Part shown: positions 8,475-18,345 of the stretch, piece after piece
Layout: each line of letters opens with the position of its first letter
Position numbering within the stretch: the first letter of the stretch is position 1
Origin: Sphingomonadales bacterium
Lineage (GTDB): Bacteria > Pseudomonadota > Alphaproteobacteria > Sphingomonadales > Sphingomonadaceae
DNA: 32,976 nucleotides
Assembly: GCA_017309275.1 (NCBI GenBank)
Contig: JAFKLT010000080.1
Location: 1-32,976 of the forward strand
Direction of reading: 5' to 3'
Position numbers and translations under genes: made by a program
Notes under the pieces: generated by a model
Told to the model about the DNA's origin: nothing
The model's database searches: none
What the model saw: the letters and a program-made list of their open reading frames with translations, nothing else

Positions 8475-8909
8475 ATGAGCGATTTTCGACCCCTGTCCGC
8501 CGACTTCAGCGTCGCCCCCCAGATCAGCATCGAGGATGTGGCCGAGGCCAAGGCCCAAGGCTTTGCGATGATCGTCAACAATCGTCCCGACGGCGAGGAG
8601 CCCTCGGCGCCGCAGGGCGGCGACATCGGTCATGCCGCGGCGGCCGAAGGGCTGGCCTATGCCGCGATCCCGATCGGCCATTCGGGCTTCAGCCATGCGC
8701 AGATCGACGCCCTCGACAAATTGCTGACCGACGCGACGGGGCCGATCCTGGCCTATTGCCGGTCGGGTACGCGCTCGACGCATCTGTGGGCGCTGACGCG
8801 CGCGCGGGCGGGCGACGACGTCGACGCGATCGTAGAGGCGGCGGCAAGGGCGGGCTATGACCTCGGCGGGCTGCGGCCGATGCTGGACGCGCTCGCAGGC
8901 GAAAAATGA
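8475..8909 (+). CDS. TIGR01244-type rhodanese-like sulfurtransferase/phosphatase
   Basis: A 144-residue cytoplasmic protein resembling the TIGR01244 family, which also occurs fused to beta-lactamase-like persulfide dioxygenases (Blh type). The active-site loop is C95-R-S-G-T-R100. This C-x4-R six-residue loop is typical of rhodanese-like sulfurtransferases, and the fold also relates to dual-specificity phosphatases. The N-terminal VAPQIS and the segment I-V-N-N-R-P-D-G-E are typical family elements. The stop overlaps the next gene by 4 nt (ATGA), so the two are probably translationally coupled. The physiological substrate, perhaps a persulfide, is inferred from family context only. Confidence 0.85.
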   Translation: MSDFRPLSADFSVAPQISIEDVAEAKAQGFAMIVNNRPDGEEPSAPQGGDIGHAAAAEGLAYAAIPIGHSGFSHAQIDALDKLLTDATGPILAYCRSGTRSTHLWALTRARAGDDVDAIVEAAARAGYDLGGLRPMLDALAGEK

Positions 8910-9313
8910 GCCAGACGGACCTGATCCAGCTTGGCGCGTCGCTGGCCGCGGTGCTGTTCATCGCCTGGCTGGTCAGGACGATCGGTCTTGGCGCCGATCC
9001 CCGCATCCAGGATGCCGAGCACGCCATCCGGCTGGCCGAAGAGGCCGAGACGGGCTTTCGCGGGATCGAGGTCGCGCGCGACCGCGCCGGCTTTGCCGCG
9101 ATCGTCCGCAATGCCGAGGGGCGGATGATGCTGGTGCGCGCGCACGGCAATCATTTCGCGGCGCGGCCGGTCGACGAAAAGGTCGTGGGCCGGCTCGACA
9201 AGGATTTTCTGACGCTGACGATGCCCGAACGCACGTTCGGCGCCGTGACGCTGCAATTGGGAAAGGATGCGGGGGTGTGGGCCAGCCGGATGCGGGATCT
9301 CAACTGTGGATAA
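8906..9313 (+). CDS. Membrane-anchored protein of unknown function
   Basis: A 135-residue protein I do not recognise. One N-terminal hydrophobic helix (about residues 8-26, LGASLAAVLFIAWLV) is followed by a soluble domain of roughly 105 residues with alternating strands and a central R-x-D-R-A-G-F-A-A-I-V-R segment. A single-pass inner-membrane topology is likely. The start overlaps the stop of the rhodanese-like gene in an ATGA junction, and its own stop overlaps the likely GTG start of the following oxidase gene, so the three look like one translationally coupled unit. This links the protein to the membrane oxidase by context only. Confidence 0.82.
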   Translation: MSQTDLIQLGASLAAVLFIAWLVRTIGLGADPRIQDAEHAIRLAEEAETGFRGIEVARDRAGFAAIVRNAEGRMMLVRAHGNHFAARPVDEKVVGRLDKDFLTLTMPERTFGAVTLQLGKDAGVWASRMRDLNCG

Positions 9314-10220
9314 GCTGCCCGATCCGGTAACCTATGCCGTCCCGGCATTCATCCTGCTGCTGATCGTCGAGATGGTGATTTCGCTGCGCGCCGACAAAAG
9401 CCGGTACGACGCACGCGATACGCTGACCTCGCTGCTGCTCGGGACCGGAAGCCAGGTGGCGGGCGCGCTCGTCGGCGCGGCCGTCGTCGGGCTGGCGGTG
9501 TGGCTCTATCAATTCCGCCTGTTCGACATCGGCATCGCCTTCAAGCAGTGGTGGTGGGCGTGGATCCTGTGCTTCTTCCTCGACGACCTGGCCTATTACG
9601 CCTTTCACCGCAGCGCGCATCGCGTCCGCTGGTTCTGGGCGAGCCACGTCATCCATCACAGTTCGCAGCACTATAATCTGTCGACCGCGCTGCGGCAGAC
9701 ATGGACGGGCTTTTTCAGCCTGGGCTTCATTTTTCGCATGCCGCTGTTCCTGATCGGCTTTCCGCCCGCGATGGTCTTTTTCTGCGGCGGCCTGAACCTG
9801 ATCTATCAGTTCTGGATTCACACCGAAGCGATCAAAAAGATGCCGCGCTGGTTCGAGGCGGTGATGAACACCCCGTCGCACCACCGCGTCCATCACGGCG
9901 TAAATCCGCGCTATTTGGACGCAAATTACGCCGGGGTCTTCATCATCTGGGACAGGTTGTTCGACAGCTTCGTCCCCGAACAAAACACCGACCCCGTGCG
10001 GTACGGCATCGTCAAGCAGCTTGGCAGCTTCAACATCCTGTGGGCCGCGGTGCACGAATGGGTCGGGATCGCGAAGGACGTCTGGCACGCGCCGTGGCGG
10101 CACAAACTGTCCTATATGTGGCGCGAACCCGGCTGGAGCCACGACGGCAGCCGACAGACGAGCGCGATGATCAAGGAGCGCTGGGCCGCAACGCGACCCT
10201 CGGAAGAGCCGGCGGAGTGA
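9306..10220 (+). CDS. Sterol desaturase family membrane protein (second copy)
   Basis: A 304-residue membrane protein if it starts at GTG 9306 (V-D-K-L-P-D-P); an in-frame ATG at 9267 would add 13 residues. Histidine clusters of the fatty acid hydroxylase superfamily are present: HRSAH at 101-105, HVIHH at 114-118 and HHRVHH at 192-197, the last followed by G-V-N-P-R-Y-L-D-A-N-Y-A-G. Several hydrophobic segments lie before and between them. It is diverged from the family member at 6934 and closer in style to the alkylglycerol-monooxygenase/sterol desaturase branch. A di-iron lipid hydroxylation is expected, but the substrate is unknown. It overlaps the upstream unknown gene by 8 nt. Confidence 0.88.
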   Translation: MDKLPDPVTYAVPAFILLLIVEMVISLRADKSRYDARDTLTSLLLGTGSQVAGALVGAAVVGLAVWLYQFRLFDIGIAFKQWWWAWILCFFLDDLAYYAFHRSAHRVRWFWASHVIHHSSQHYNLSTALRQTWTGFFSLGFIFRMPLFLIGFPPAMVFFCGGLNLIYQFWIHTEAIKKMPRWFEAVMNTPSHHRVHHGVNPRYLDANYAGVFIIWDRLFDSFVPEQNTDPVRYGIVKQLGSFNILWAAVHEWVGIAKDVWHAPWRHKLSYMWREPGWSHDGSRQTSAMIKERWAATRPSEEPAE

Positions 10221-10342
10221 GCGAGGCGCGCTGGCAGCAGGCGGCATAAGCCTGCCGCATCTCGCCGCTTGCGCTGCGGCTTAATGACATTCATGTAAGC
10301 ACCCGGGCGACCGCCACAGGCGGCGCGAGGGAGAGATGGTTC

Positions 10343-11929
10343 ATGGATCAGTTCGACATCATCGTCATCGGCGGCGGCAGCGCGGGCAGCGCGGCGGCGG
10401 GACGGCTGGCCGAAGACGGCACGCGGACCGTCTGCCTGGTCGAGGCGGGCGGGCGCAACGATACCATAAGGATCAAGACGCCGGGCTTCATGCCCTTCAT
10501 TCCGGACGCGTCGAACTATCGGTACGAGACGGTGCCGCAAAAGGGGCTGAACGGCCGCATCGGATATCAGCCGCGCGGACGCGGGCTCGGCGGGTCGAGT
10601 GCGATCAACGCGATGGTCTATATCCGCGGGCACGCGTTCGATTACGACCAGTGGGCGTCGCTCGGCGCGACGGGGTGGAGCTATGCCGACGTCCTCCCCT
10701 GGTTCAAGCGCAGCGAGGGCAATGAGCGCGGAGGCGACGATTTTCACGGCGCCGACGGCCCGCTCAACGTCATGGACCAACGCTGGCCCAATGTGACGAG
10801 CCGGCGGTTCATCGAGAGCGCGGCGTCGCTGCAACTGCCGCGAACCGCCGATTTCAACGGCGCGCAGCAGGAAGGCTTTGGCCTGTATCAGGTGACGCAA
10901 AAGGCGGGCGAACGTTGGTCGGCCGCCCGCGCCTATGTCGAACCCTTGCGCGAAAGGGCGAATTTCGCGGTGCGCACCGGCGCGCTGGTGGAGCAAATCC
11001 TGATCGAGAATGGCCGCGCGACGGGGGTCGTCATCCGGCGCGGGGGCAGGGCCGAGACGCTGCGCGCACGCGGCGGCGTGGTGCTGTCGGCGGGCGCGTT
11101 CAACAGCCCGCAGATCCTGATGCTGTCGGGGATCGGCCCGGCGGCGCACCTGAAGGACAAGGGCATCGAGGTCGTCGCCGACCGCGCGGGCGTCGGTGCC
11201 GACCTGCAGGATCATATCGATTATGTGTCGAGCTGGGAGACGCGCTCGACCGATCCGCTGGGCGACAGCCTGTCGGGCACGTGGCGGATGGTGAAGGCGA
11301 TCTTCGAGCATCGGACGCGGCGCACCGGCATCATGACGACCTGTTTTGCGGAGGCGGGCGGATTCTGGAAATCGCACCCGGACCTGCCCGCCCCCGACAT
11401 CCAATATCATTTCGTACCCGCGATGCTGGAGGATCATGGCCGCACCAAGGTGAAGGGGCACGGCTTCTCCTGCCACGCTTGCGTGTTGCGCCCCGAAAGC
11501 CGCGGGTCGGTGACGCTGGCATCGCGCGACGCGGCGGCGGCGCCGGTGATCGACCCCGGCTTTCTGACCGACGAGCGCGACATGGCGACGCTGCGCGCGG
11601 GCGTGCGGATGATGCACCGCATAGCCGCCGCGCCGCCGCTGTCGGACTATGCGGGCGTCGATCGGCATCCGGTCGACATCGATGATGATGCCGCACTCGA
11701 CGCGCTGATCCGCAGCCGCGCCGACACCGTCTATCATCCGGTCGGCACCTGCCGGATGGGGAGCGACGCGGCGGCGGTCGTCGACCCGGCGCTGAAGCTG
11801 AACGGCGTCGACGGCCTGTGGGTCGCGGATGCGAGCGTGATGCCGCGGCTGGTCAGCGGCAACACCAACGCCCCCAGCATCATGATCGGCGAACGCGCCG
11901 CCGATTTCGTGATGACCGCCCTGGGCTGA
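10343..11929 (+). CDS. GMC-family FAD-dependent oxidoreductase (choline dehydrogenase-like)
   Basis: A 528-residue flavoprotein. The N-terminal Rossmann motif V-I-G-G-G-S-A-G-S lies at residues 8-16. GMC signature 1 is the [15 protein letters not shown]-x-R-G segment and signature 2 is [15 protein letters not shown]. The C-terminal catalytic region H-P-V-G-T-C-R-M-G and the final [11 protein letters not shown] are intact. Length and order fit bacterial choline/alcohol dehydrogenases, which oxidise primary alcohols. The alcohol used here cannot be read from sequence; sphingomonads use related enzymes on polyethylene glycol and aromatic alcohols. ATG 10343 follows the purine-rich site GAGGGAGAG at 10327-10335. 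Confidence 0.93.
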   Translation: MDQFDIIVIGGGSAGSAAAGRLAEDGTRTVCLVEAGGRNDTIRIKTPGFMPFIPDASNYRYETVPQKGLNGRIGYQPRGRGLGGSSAINAMVYIRGHAFDYDQWASLGATGWSYADVLPWFKRSEGNERGGDDFHGADGPLNVMDQRWPNVTSRRFIESAASLQLPRTADFNGAQQEGFGLYQVTQKAGERWSAARAYVEPLRERANFAVRTGALVEQILIENGRATGVVIRRGGRAETLRARGGVVLSAGAFNSPQILMLSGIGPAAHLKDKGIEVVADRAGVGADLQDHIDYVSSWETRSTDPLGDSLSGTWRMVKAIFEHRTRRTGIMTTCFAEAGGFWKSHPDLPAPDIQYHFVPAMLEDHGRTKVKGHGFSCHACVLRPESRGSVTLASRDAAAAPVIDPGFLTDERDMATLRAGVRMMHRIAAAPPLSDYAGVDRHPVDIDDDAALDALIRSRADTVYHPVGTCRMGSDAAAVVDPALKLNGVDGLWVADASVMPRLVSGNTNAPSIMIGERAADFVMTALG

Positions 11930-11945
11930 TCCGGTTCCGGCCGAT

Positions 11946-11997
11946 GCCGGGGCCTGAAGGCGGGGCGTAGCGTTTCATGGGCCCCGGCTTTCGCCGG
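11946..11997. terminator. Hairpin region between convergent genes
   Basis: Between the GMC gene and the convergent regulator gene there is GCCGGGGCC at 11946-11954 complementary to GGCCCCGGC at 11980-11988. A compact CCGGC-TTTC-GCCGG hairpin also forms at 11984-11997. There is no clear T-tract on either strand. The position between convergent stops suggests a transcription end, but this could also be one of the GC-rich intergenic palindromes common in such genomes. Confidence 0.4.
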
Positions 11998-12000
11998 GAA

Positions 12001-12543
12001 TCATGAAGCGCAGGCGGCCGCGAGCAGGCGCCCGCTTGGCGTCAGGTCGTAGCGGCTTGCCGGCGGGCGCAGGTCGAGTATCTCGCGCGATACCAGTCCA
12101 TGCTTGCCGAGCGCGGTCAGCCCCTGCGACAGCGCGCGCGGCGTCGCGGGAGCGAGCAGGCGCGACAGCGCGTTGAACCGGTCATGCCCCGCCTCGATCC
12201 CGGCGACGAGCGGCAGGCCCCAGCGCGTCGCGGCACCGGGCGCCAGGCCGATCGCATCTTGTGCGGCGGCGATCGTCGCGGCGCGCGCGGCCGCCGCCTT
12301 GCCCGTTTCGGTCAATATATATTCGGGGCGCAGCGGGTGGCCGTGGCCGGGATTGCGCTGCACCCATCCGGTCGCGGCCGCCGCCTCCAGCGTGCGCGCC
12401 AGGCTGTCGCGCGCCAGCCCCAGGCGGTGGACCAGCTCGACGAAGCGTGCACCATTGTGCGCAGCAAGATCGGCGAGCAGCGGCACCAGCCAGCGATGGC
12501 TGCCGAGCGCGACGAGCAGGGGGTCGGGGGTCCTTGACCGCAT
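12001..12543 (-). CDS. Regulator with two tandem HxlR-like winged helices
   Basis: A 180-residue protein. Two segments resemble each other and the HxlR winged-helix family. The first (about residues 14-85) runs H-R-W-L-V-P-L-L-A-D-L through R-F-V-E-L to P-E-Y-I-L-T-E-T-G-K. The second (about 106-175) runs T-R-W-G-L-P-L-V-A-G-I through R-F-N-A-L and L-T-A-L-x-K-H-G-L-V to P-P-A-S-R-Y-D-L-T-P-S-G-R. HxlR proteins are normally about 110 residues with one such domain and act as dimers, so this looks like a covalent pseudo-dimer. It diverges from the VOC-protein gene at 12640 and probably controls it. The leader just upstream of ATG 12543 is unusually AT-rich for this DNA and may hold the operator. 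Confidence 0.83.
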   Translation of the reverse strand: MRSRTPDPLLVALGSHRWLVPLLADLAAHNGARFVELVHRLGLARDSLARTLEAAAATGWVQRNPGHGHPLRPEYILTETGKAAAARAATIAAAQDAIGLAPGAATRWGLPLVAGIEAGHDRFNALSRLLAPATPRALSQGLTALGKHGLVSREILDLRPPASRYDLTPSGRLLAAACAS

Positions 12544-12575
12544 TTACAACTAACTATACAAACCAGACCATAGAG
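12544..12575. promoter_or_regulatory. AT-rich divergent promoter/operator region
   Basis: The spacer between the HxlR-like regulator and the VOC gene opens with an AT-rich tract holding TTACAACTAACTATACAA on the + strand. On the minus strand this reads with direct repeats of TTGTA (TTGTATAGTTAGTTGTAA). It stands out against the GC-rich surroundings and abuts the regulator's start codon. It is a plausible -10 region and/or binding site for the divergent regulator; no strict palindrome was found. Confidence 0.3.
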
Positions 12576-12639
12576 GCAAGCGATATGCGGCGGGGCGATT
12601 CCGTTCCGGCTGAGCGCGCCGCAGACAGGGAGGCAAGAC

Positions 12640-13014
12640 ATGGCTTTGCAGATCGGATCCGAACTCACCTGTTCGATGGGAGTCCGCGACATGACCGCGT
12701 CGATCGCGTGGTACGAACGCGTGCTGCTGTGCAAGCTGCTCTATCGCGCCGACGAGATCGGCTGGTGCGAGCTGGCGACGCCGATGCAGGGCGTGAACAT
12801 CGGGCTGAGCGAGGTCGAGAGCGTGACGCAGGGCGGCGGCGCGACCAATGTGTTCGAGGTTGCCGATATCGTGGCGGCGAAGGTGCACCTCGATGCCGAG
12901 GGCGTGCGGCAGGACGGCGACATCCAGCATATCCCGGGCCTGGTCAGGTTGCTGACCTTTTATGATCCCGACGGCAACGCTTTCATGTTCTCGCAGTCCG
13001 AGATGGCGGCATGA
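12640..13014 (+). CDS. VOC-family protein (glyoxalase/bleomycin-resistance fold)
   Basis: A 124-residue single VOC module. It begins with the strand S-E-L-T-C-S-M-G-V-R-D-M, followed by helix S-I-A-W-Y-E-R-V-L and strand segments ending Y-D-P-D-G-N-A-F-M-F-S-Q, the conserved closing strand of the fold. Family members bind a metal or a small molecule (glyoxalase, dioxygenase or resistance proteins). The metal ligands are not clear enough to assign an activity. GGGAGG upstream of ATG 12640 supports the start. The stop overlaps the next gene (ATGA), so the two are coupled, and the gene is divergent from the HxlR-like regulator, its probable controller. Confidence 0.85.
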   Translation: MALQIGSELTCSMGVRDMTASIAWYERVLLCKLLYRADEIGWCELATPMQGVNIGLSEVESVTQGGGATNVFEVADIVAAKVHLDAEGVRQDGDIQHIPGLVRLLTFYDPDGNAFMFSQSEMAA

Positions 13015-13526
13015 CGCAATTCTGGTGGGCGGTGGCTCTGGCCGCACCCGCGGTTCCGGCGGCGGACAAGGTTCCGCCCACGCCGCCCGTTGCTTCCCTG
13101 GCGCCCTCGCTTGCAGCATGGCACGGCGAATGGACCGGCACGGGGACCGCCTTCGGCAAGCCCGCGACCGCCGCCTTGACCATTGGGCGTGGCCCGCCCG
13201 GGGGGCGAGCGACCGCGCTCTCTTACCGCCTGAGCATCGAGGGATCGCCGCCCGTGACCTATTCGGCTGAGGCAGCATATGATGTCTACGCGGGCGGCCG
13301 GGTGGATGGGCAATGGACCGATAACCGGGGGCGCACGCGTCCGGTTTCGGGTGCGGTCGGGGGTGCAACATGGTGGACGCACTGGGGCAGCGCCGACGTC
13401 GAGATCGGGCGTTCGACCTACGTGCTCGAAGAGGGCGGAACGCTGGCTGTCAGCGATTCGATTCTGCAGCCCGACGGCAGCTGGCGTGTCTTCGCCATGC
13501 TGCGCTATCACCGCACAAAAGGCTGA
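13011..13526 (+). CDS. Exported lipocalin-like protein of unknown function
   Basis: A 171-residue protein with a signal-like N-terminus (MTQFWWAVALAAPAVPAAD). The mature part is rich in beta strands: W-H-G-E-W-T-G-T-G near the start, then W-W-T-H-W-G-S-A-D and a C-terminal W-R-V-F-A-M-L-R-Y-H-R. This repeated Trp/Gly strand pattern resembles small beta-barrel families such as DUF1579-type or lipocalin-like proteins, but I cannot name the family. It starts inside the VOC gene's stop (ATGA), which indicates co-translation. A role shared with the VOC protein, such as handling a small molecule, is inference. Confidence 0.72.
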   Translation: MTQFWWAVALAAPAVPAADKVPPTPPVASLAPSLAAWHGEWTGTGTAFGKPATAALTIGRGPPGGRATALSYRLSIEGSPPVTYSAEAAYDVYAGGRVDGQWTDNRGRTRPVSGAVGGATWWTHWGSADVEIGRSTYVLEEGGTLAVSDSILQPDGSWRVFAMLRYHRTKG

Positions 13527-13563
13527 AAAACTGGAGTTTTGGCGCCGCGCGCGTGTTGCGCAC

Positions 13564-13596
13564 AAAAAAAGAGGGCCGGGACTTTCGTCCCGGCCC
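13564..13596 (-). terminator. Rho-independent terminator for the TonB-dependent receptor gene
   Basis: A perfect 10-bp stem GGGCCGGGAC / GTCCCGGCCC (13573-13582 and 13587-13596) with a TTTC loop is followed, reading the minus strand, by TC and seven T (the A-run at 13564-13570). This is a textbook intrinsic terminator downstream of the minus-strand receptor gene ending at 13762. A second GC hairpin (13718-13727 with 13745-13754) lies closer to the stop but lacks a T-tract. Apart from these two hairpins, I see nothing in the 13527-13761 spacer. Confidence 0.8.
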
Positions 13597-13761
13597 AGCC
13601 TTTCAGGCTCTCCCCTCCTGAAACTGTTGACGCAATGAATGCCACATTAATGTCATGTTGGGAAGGCTAAAATTGCGGCACACGCGCCTAAAATTTGTGC
13701 AGTCTTTTGTGCAGCTTCGGGAGCGGGAAACCGGTGACCCGGACCCCGCTCCCGAGCGATC

Positions 13762-16128
13762 CTAGAAGGTCTTGCGCGCGGTGATTCCGAACGTCCGCGG
13801 CTGGCCGACAGTATAGCCCAGACGCGCCCGTCCGCCGCGTTCGCGGTCGAAGGACAGCAGCGCATTTTCATCGAACAGATTGTTGACATAGGCGATCAGC
13901 GACAGGCCATTGTCGAAGTCGACCCCGGCGCTGAGGTTCACCAACTGATAGTCGGGCAGCTGCAGGTTGACCGTCGTCGACGCCCCCGCGGGTGCGCCGC
14001 CGAAGGGCAGTCCATGAACGAAGGTGCGCGGGTTGTTTTCCTGGTCCGCCGGCTGCGTGTAGCGCGTGCCGACATGCTGGAACGATGCGCCGACATAGGC
14101 TTTCGCCGTGTCGCTGACCGGCCATTCGTAGCTGCCCGAGGCGGATAGCTGGAACTTCGGCACCGACGGCAGGCGGTTGCCGTCGCGAATGCCCGTCGCG
14201 GTGGTGAGCGCGCCGGGAAGCGTGGTGTCGAACTCGGCCTCGATGATGCTGCCCGACAGGTTGAAGTCTAGCCCTTCGGTGGGATTCAGCCCAAGCTCGA
14301 ACTCCAGCCCCATCGAATGCGCCTTGGGCACGTTGAAGACGATGCGCGACGAACAGGTGCCCGCGTCGAGCGTGACCTGCAGGTTGCGGATGTCGTTATA
14401 GAAGCCCGCGGCGTTGAAGGTGAAGCCGCGGCCGCCCGACTTTACGCCGAGTTCGTAGTTCCACAGCGTCTCGTCCTTATAACTCTGGAAGCCGCCGAAC
14501 AGCGCGGCGTCGCCGGGCGAACAGAGCGGCAGGTTGAGCGGGTCGTTAACGCCGCCCAGGCGGAAGCCCTTCGACGCCTGCGCATTGATCGTGACATCCT
14601 TGCTGATGTCGTACGACAGCAGGAAGCGCGGGGTGAAACCGTTCGACTTGGTGCTGTCGGTGCGGTTGTCGAGGTTCGAGAAGAGGCCCCCCGACTTGAA
14701 GCTGCGCGTTTCCTTGAAGTCGTAATAGCGCCCGCCCGCCGTCGCGGTCAGCGCGTCGGTGATGTCGTAGCTGAGCTCGCCGAAGATCGCGAACTGCTTG
14801 ATGTCATAGGGCAGGTCGGCGTTGTACGGTGAATCCGCCGGGAAGCCATTGCGCGTCGCCGCCGCGGTGCCGGCACCCAGCGTCGCGTCGGTGAAGGCGT
14901 CATAGCCCGGGGTGGGCAGGCGCTGCGCGTAGACGCGGTCGATCTTCGAATAGAAGGCGCCGACCACCCATTGGAACGGACTGTCATTGTCCGAGGCGAG
15001 CCGGACCTCCTGGCTCCAGGTCTCCAGATCGGTGGTGTCGACCAGGTTCGATGGCAGCAGCACGCCCGCGGCCGGATAGCCGAGGTCGACCGACACCGAA
15101 CCGGTCAGCGCGCTCGCGTCGCGGCTGACCAGGATATTGCGGTCGATATAGCTGGTCACCGAGGTCAGCTTCGCGCCGCCCAGCCCGACGTTGATGTTGA
15201 GGTCGGCGATCAGCGTCTCGTCCTCGAACGCCTCGCGCAGCAACAGATATTGCTGGCGCTCGTCAAAGGTCACCGCGGGACGCGTTGTCGTATAGGGGTT
15301 GGCATAGAGGTTATAGATCTCCTGCCGGTTGAAGCCGTCGGCCTTTACCTTCTGATAGACGATGCGCGGGGTGATCGAGAAATTGTCGCTGGGCTCGAAG
15401 GTCAGCGCCAGGCGGCCGCCATAGCGTTCGCCGCTGTTGACGTCGTCGCCTCCCGCCGGGCCGATCGCGTTGATGAAGCCGCCGTAGCGCGTGTAATAAC
15501 CCACCGCGCGCAGCGCCGCGGTGTCGCCCATCGGTATGTTGATCGCGCCTTTCAGATGGCCGCCGATATCGTCGCCGTCGACCAGGTTCAGGTTCGCCTC
15601 GACGCTGCCCTCGACCGTGCCGAGCTTGGGCTGGTTGGTGATGTAGCGGATCGTGCCGCCGACCGAGCCCGAGCCGAAGAGCGTCCCCTGCGGGCCGCGG
15701 AGCGTTTCGACGCGGTTGAGGTCGAACAGGTCGAGGTCCGGCGTGAAGAGCGAGAGCGAAATCACGCTTTCGTCGAGGTAGACGCCGACCTGTTCCTTGA
15801 CGCCCGGCTGATCGCGGACGACCTGGCCCGCCGAAACGCCGCGGACCGAAACCTGGCTTTGCCCCGGCCCGAGATTCTGGACCGACAGGCCCGCGACGTT
15901 GCGGGACAGATCTTCCAATGTGACCGCGCCGGATTTCTGGATGTCCTCGGCGGTCTGCGCGTTGATCGAAAAGGGAATGTCCTGGATGCTGGTGTTGCGC
16001 TTGGTCGCGGTGACGATGATGGCGTTGCCGTCATATTGTTCGGCGGGCGCATTCTGTGCGGCGGCCGAGGTGGTAATTGCGAGCGCGAGCGTCGAAAGCC
16101 CCGCGCGCAGGGTCATGCGTGCATGCAT
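13762..16128 (-). CDS. TonB-dependent outer-membrane receptor
   Basis: A 788-residue receptor. The signal peptide MHARMTLRAGLSTLALAITT continues to SAAAQ. A TonB-box-like I-I-V-T-A-T-K-R follows, then the plug domain (S-I-Q-D-I-P-F-S-I-N ... V-E-T-L-R-G-P-Q-G-T-L-F-G-S-G-S-V-G-G-T-I-R-Y-I-T) and a long beta-barrel. The chain ends in aromatic R-K-T-F, as outer-membrane barrels do. Start ATG 16128 is preceded by GGAGG with a 5-nt gap. The plug style is that of sphingomonad and caulobacter receptors importing organic substrates or siderophores, but the substrate cannot be told. It stands alone between its own terminator and that of the amt gene. No FecI/FecR pair or TonB genes are adjacent. Confidence 0.95.
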   Translation of the reverse strand: MHARMTLRAGLSTLALAITTSAAAQNAPAEQYDGNAIIVTATKRNTSIQDIPFSINAQTAEDIQKSGAVTLEDLSRNVAGLSVQNLGPGQSQVSVRGVSAGQVVRDQPGVKEQVGVYLDESVISLSLFTPDLDLFDLNRVETLRGPQGTLFGSGSVGGTIRYITNQPKLGTVEGSVEANLNLVDGDDIGGHLKGAINIPMGDTAALRAVGYYTRYGGFINAIGPAGGDDVNSGERYGGRLALTFEPSDNFSITPRIVYQKVKADGFNRQEIYNLYANPYTTTRPAVTFDERQQYLLLREAFEDETLIADLNINVGLGGAKLTSVTSYIDRNILVSRDASALTGSVSVDLGYPAAGVLLPSNLVDTTDLETWSQEVRLASDNDSPFQWVVGAFYSKIDRVYAQRLPTPGYDAFTDATLGAGTAAATRNGFPADSPYNADLPYDIKQFAIFGELSYDITDALTATAGGRYYDFKETRSFKSGGLFSNLDNRTDSTKSNGFTPRFLLSYDISKDVTINAQASKGFRLGGVNDPLNLPLCSPGDAALFGGFQSYKDETLWNYELGVKSGGRGFTFNAAGFYNDIRNLQVTLDAGTCSSRIVFNVPKAHSMGLEFELGLNPTEGLDFNLSGSIIEAEFDTTLPGALTTATGIRDGNRLPSVPKFQLSASGSYEWPVSDTAKAYVGASFQHVGTRYTQPADQENNPRTFVHGLPFGGAPAGASTTVNLQLPDYQLVNLSAGVDFDNGLSLIAYVNNLFDENALLSFDRERGGRARLGYTVGQPRTFGITARKTF

Positions 16129-16228
16129 AAAATCCTCCCAGTTTAAGACGCGGGACTATGCTGTCCCGTCGCGGGGAGGATGCTGCGCCTTTGTCCGTGC
16201 CATGGCAATGGTGCGCGAATCGGGGGCG

Positions 16229-16261
16229 AAAAAATGGCCGGGAGCTGTTGCATCCCGGCCA
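16229..16261 (-). terminator. Rho-independent terminator downstream of amt
   Basis: The 9-bp stem TGGCCGGGA / TCCCGGCCA (16235-16243 with 16253-16261) is followed on the minus strand by six T (the A-run at 16229-16234). It ends the glnK-amt transcript before the receptor gene. An additional GC-only hairpin, CCCGCCGCCG with CGGCGGCGGG (16294-16303 with 16323-16332), lies directly after the amt stop. The rest of the 16129-16344 spacer would hold the receptor promoter, but I cannot pin it down. Confidence 0.78.
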
Positions 16262-16344
16262 CAAGTGGTTCGCAGGAGGAACCTCGGTAGGACCCCGCCG
16301 CCGTTTGAAAGAGGAGAGAGAGCGGCGGCGGGTATCCTGTCTCG

Positions 16345-17724
<1,380 letters not shown>

Positions 17725-17741
17725 ATGTTCCCCCTTCGTCA

Positions 17742-18095
<354 letters not shown>

Positions 18096-18114
18096 TTATG
18101 GCACGATGTTGCAG

Positions 18115-18130
18115 TGCAACAGCCGTGCCA
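18115..18130 (-). promoter_or_regulatory. Sigma-54 (-24/-12) promoter of glnK-amt
   Basis: Read on the minus strand the site is TGGCACGGCTGTTGCA. It matches the RpoN consensus TGGCAC-N5-TTGCW exactly, with GG and GC elements 10 nt apart. Transcription would start near 18104, leaving a leader of about 24 nt that contains the glnK ribosome site. Position and sequence agree with NtrC-type activation of glnK-amt known in proteobacteria. Confidence 0.85.
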
Positions 18131-18132
18131 GA

Positions 18133-18149
18133 TTGCGCGGGGTGCGCAA
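18133..18149. promoter_or_regulatory. Palindrome TTGCGC-N5-GCGCAA upstream of the sigma-54 promoter
   Basis: A perfect 6-bp inverted repeat with a 5-nt spacer lies 2 bp upstream of the -24 element. It resembles the TGCRC/GYGCA half-sites of NtrC operators but has a shorter spacer, and it is unusually close to the promoter for an activator site. It could be an NtrC site or a repressor site. Confidence 0.35.
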
Positions 18150-18345
18150 AAGTTAACATTTTGTGACGGTTTTTGAGTCCTGGACGCACTGAAACGTTCG
18201 TTCGGTGGGCAGCCGAGGCAGGTGTTTGCCTAAATTTTGAGCAGCGCGGGCGTGCTTCGGCTCGAAAGGGGGCCAAGCGTCGGGGTGGCGATGGTGCAAT
18301 TGGTCCACCCGCTGCGACCCGCGGTCGAGCACGCGGCGCTCTCCG

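Noticed and set aside
16129-16140. Similar GGGAGGATTT leaders before the TonB receptor and the exported protein at 22307, as a shared regulatory element
   Set aside because: The likeness is limited to a strong ribosome site and a few bases. The sequences upstream differ, so it is most likely just good Shine-Dalgarno context.
18150-18345. Possible small gene between glnK and the EEP gene
   Set aside because: Open frames here lack a ribosome site and family pattern. The region is explained as the spacer between the glnK promoter and the end of the EEP transcript.
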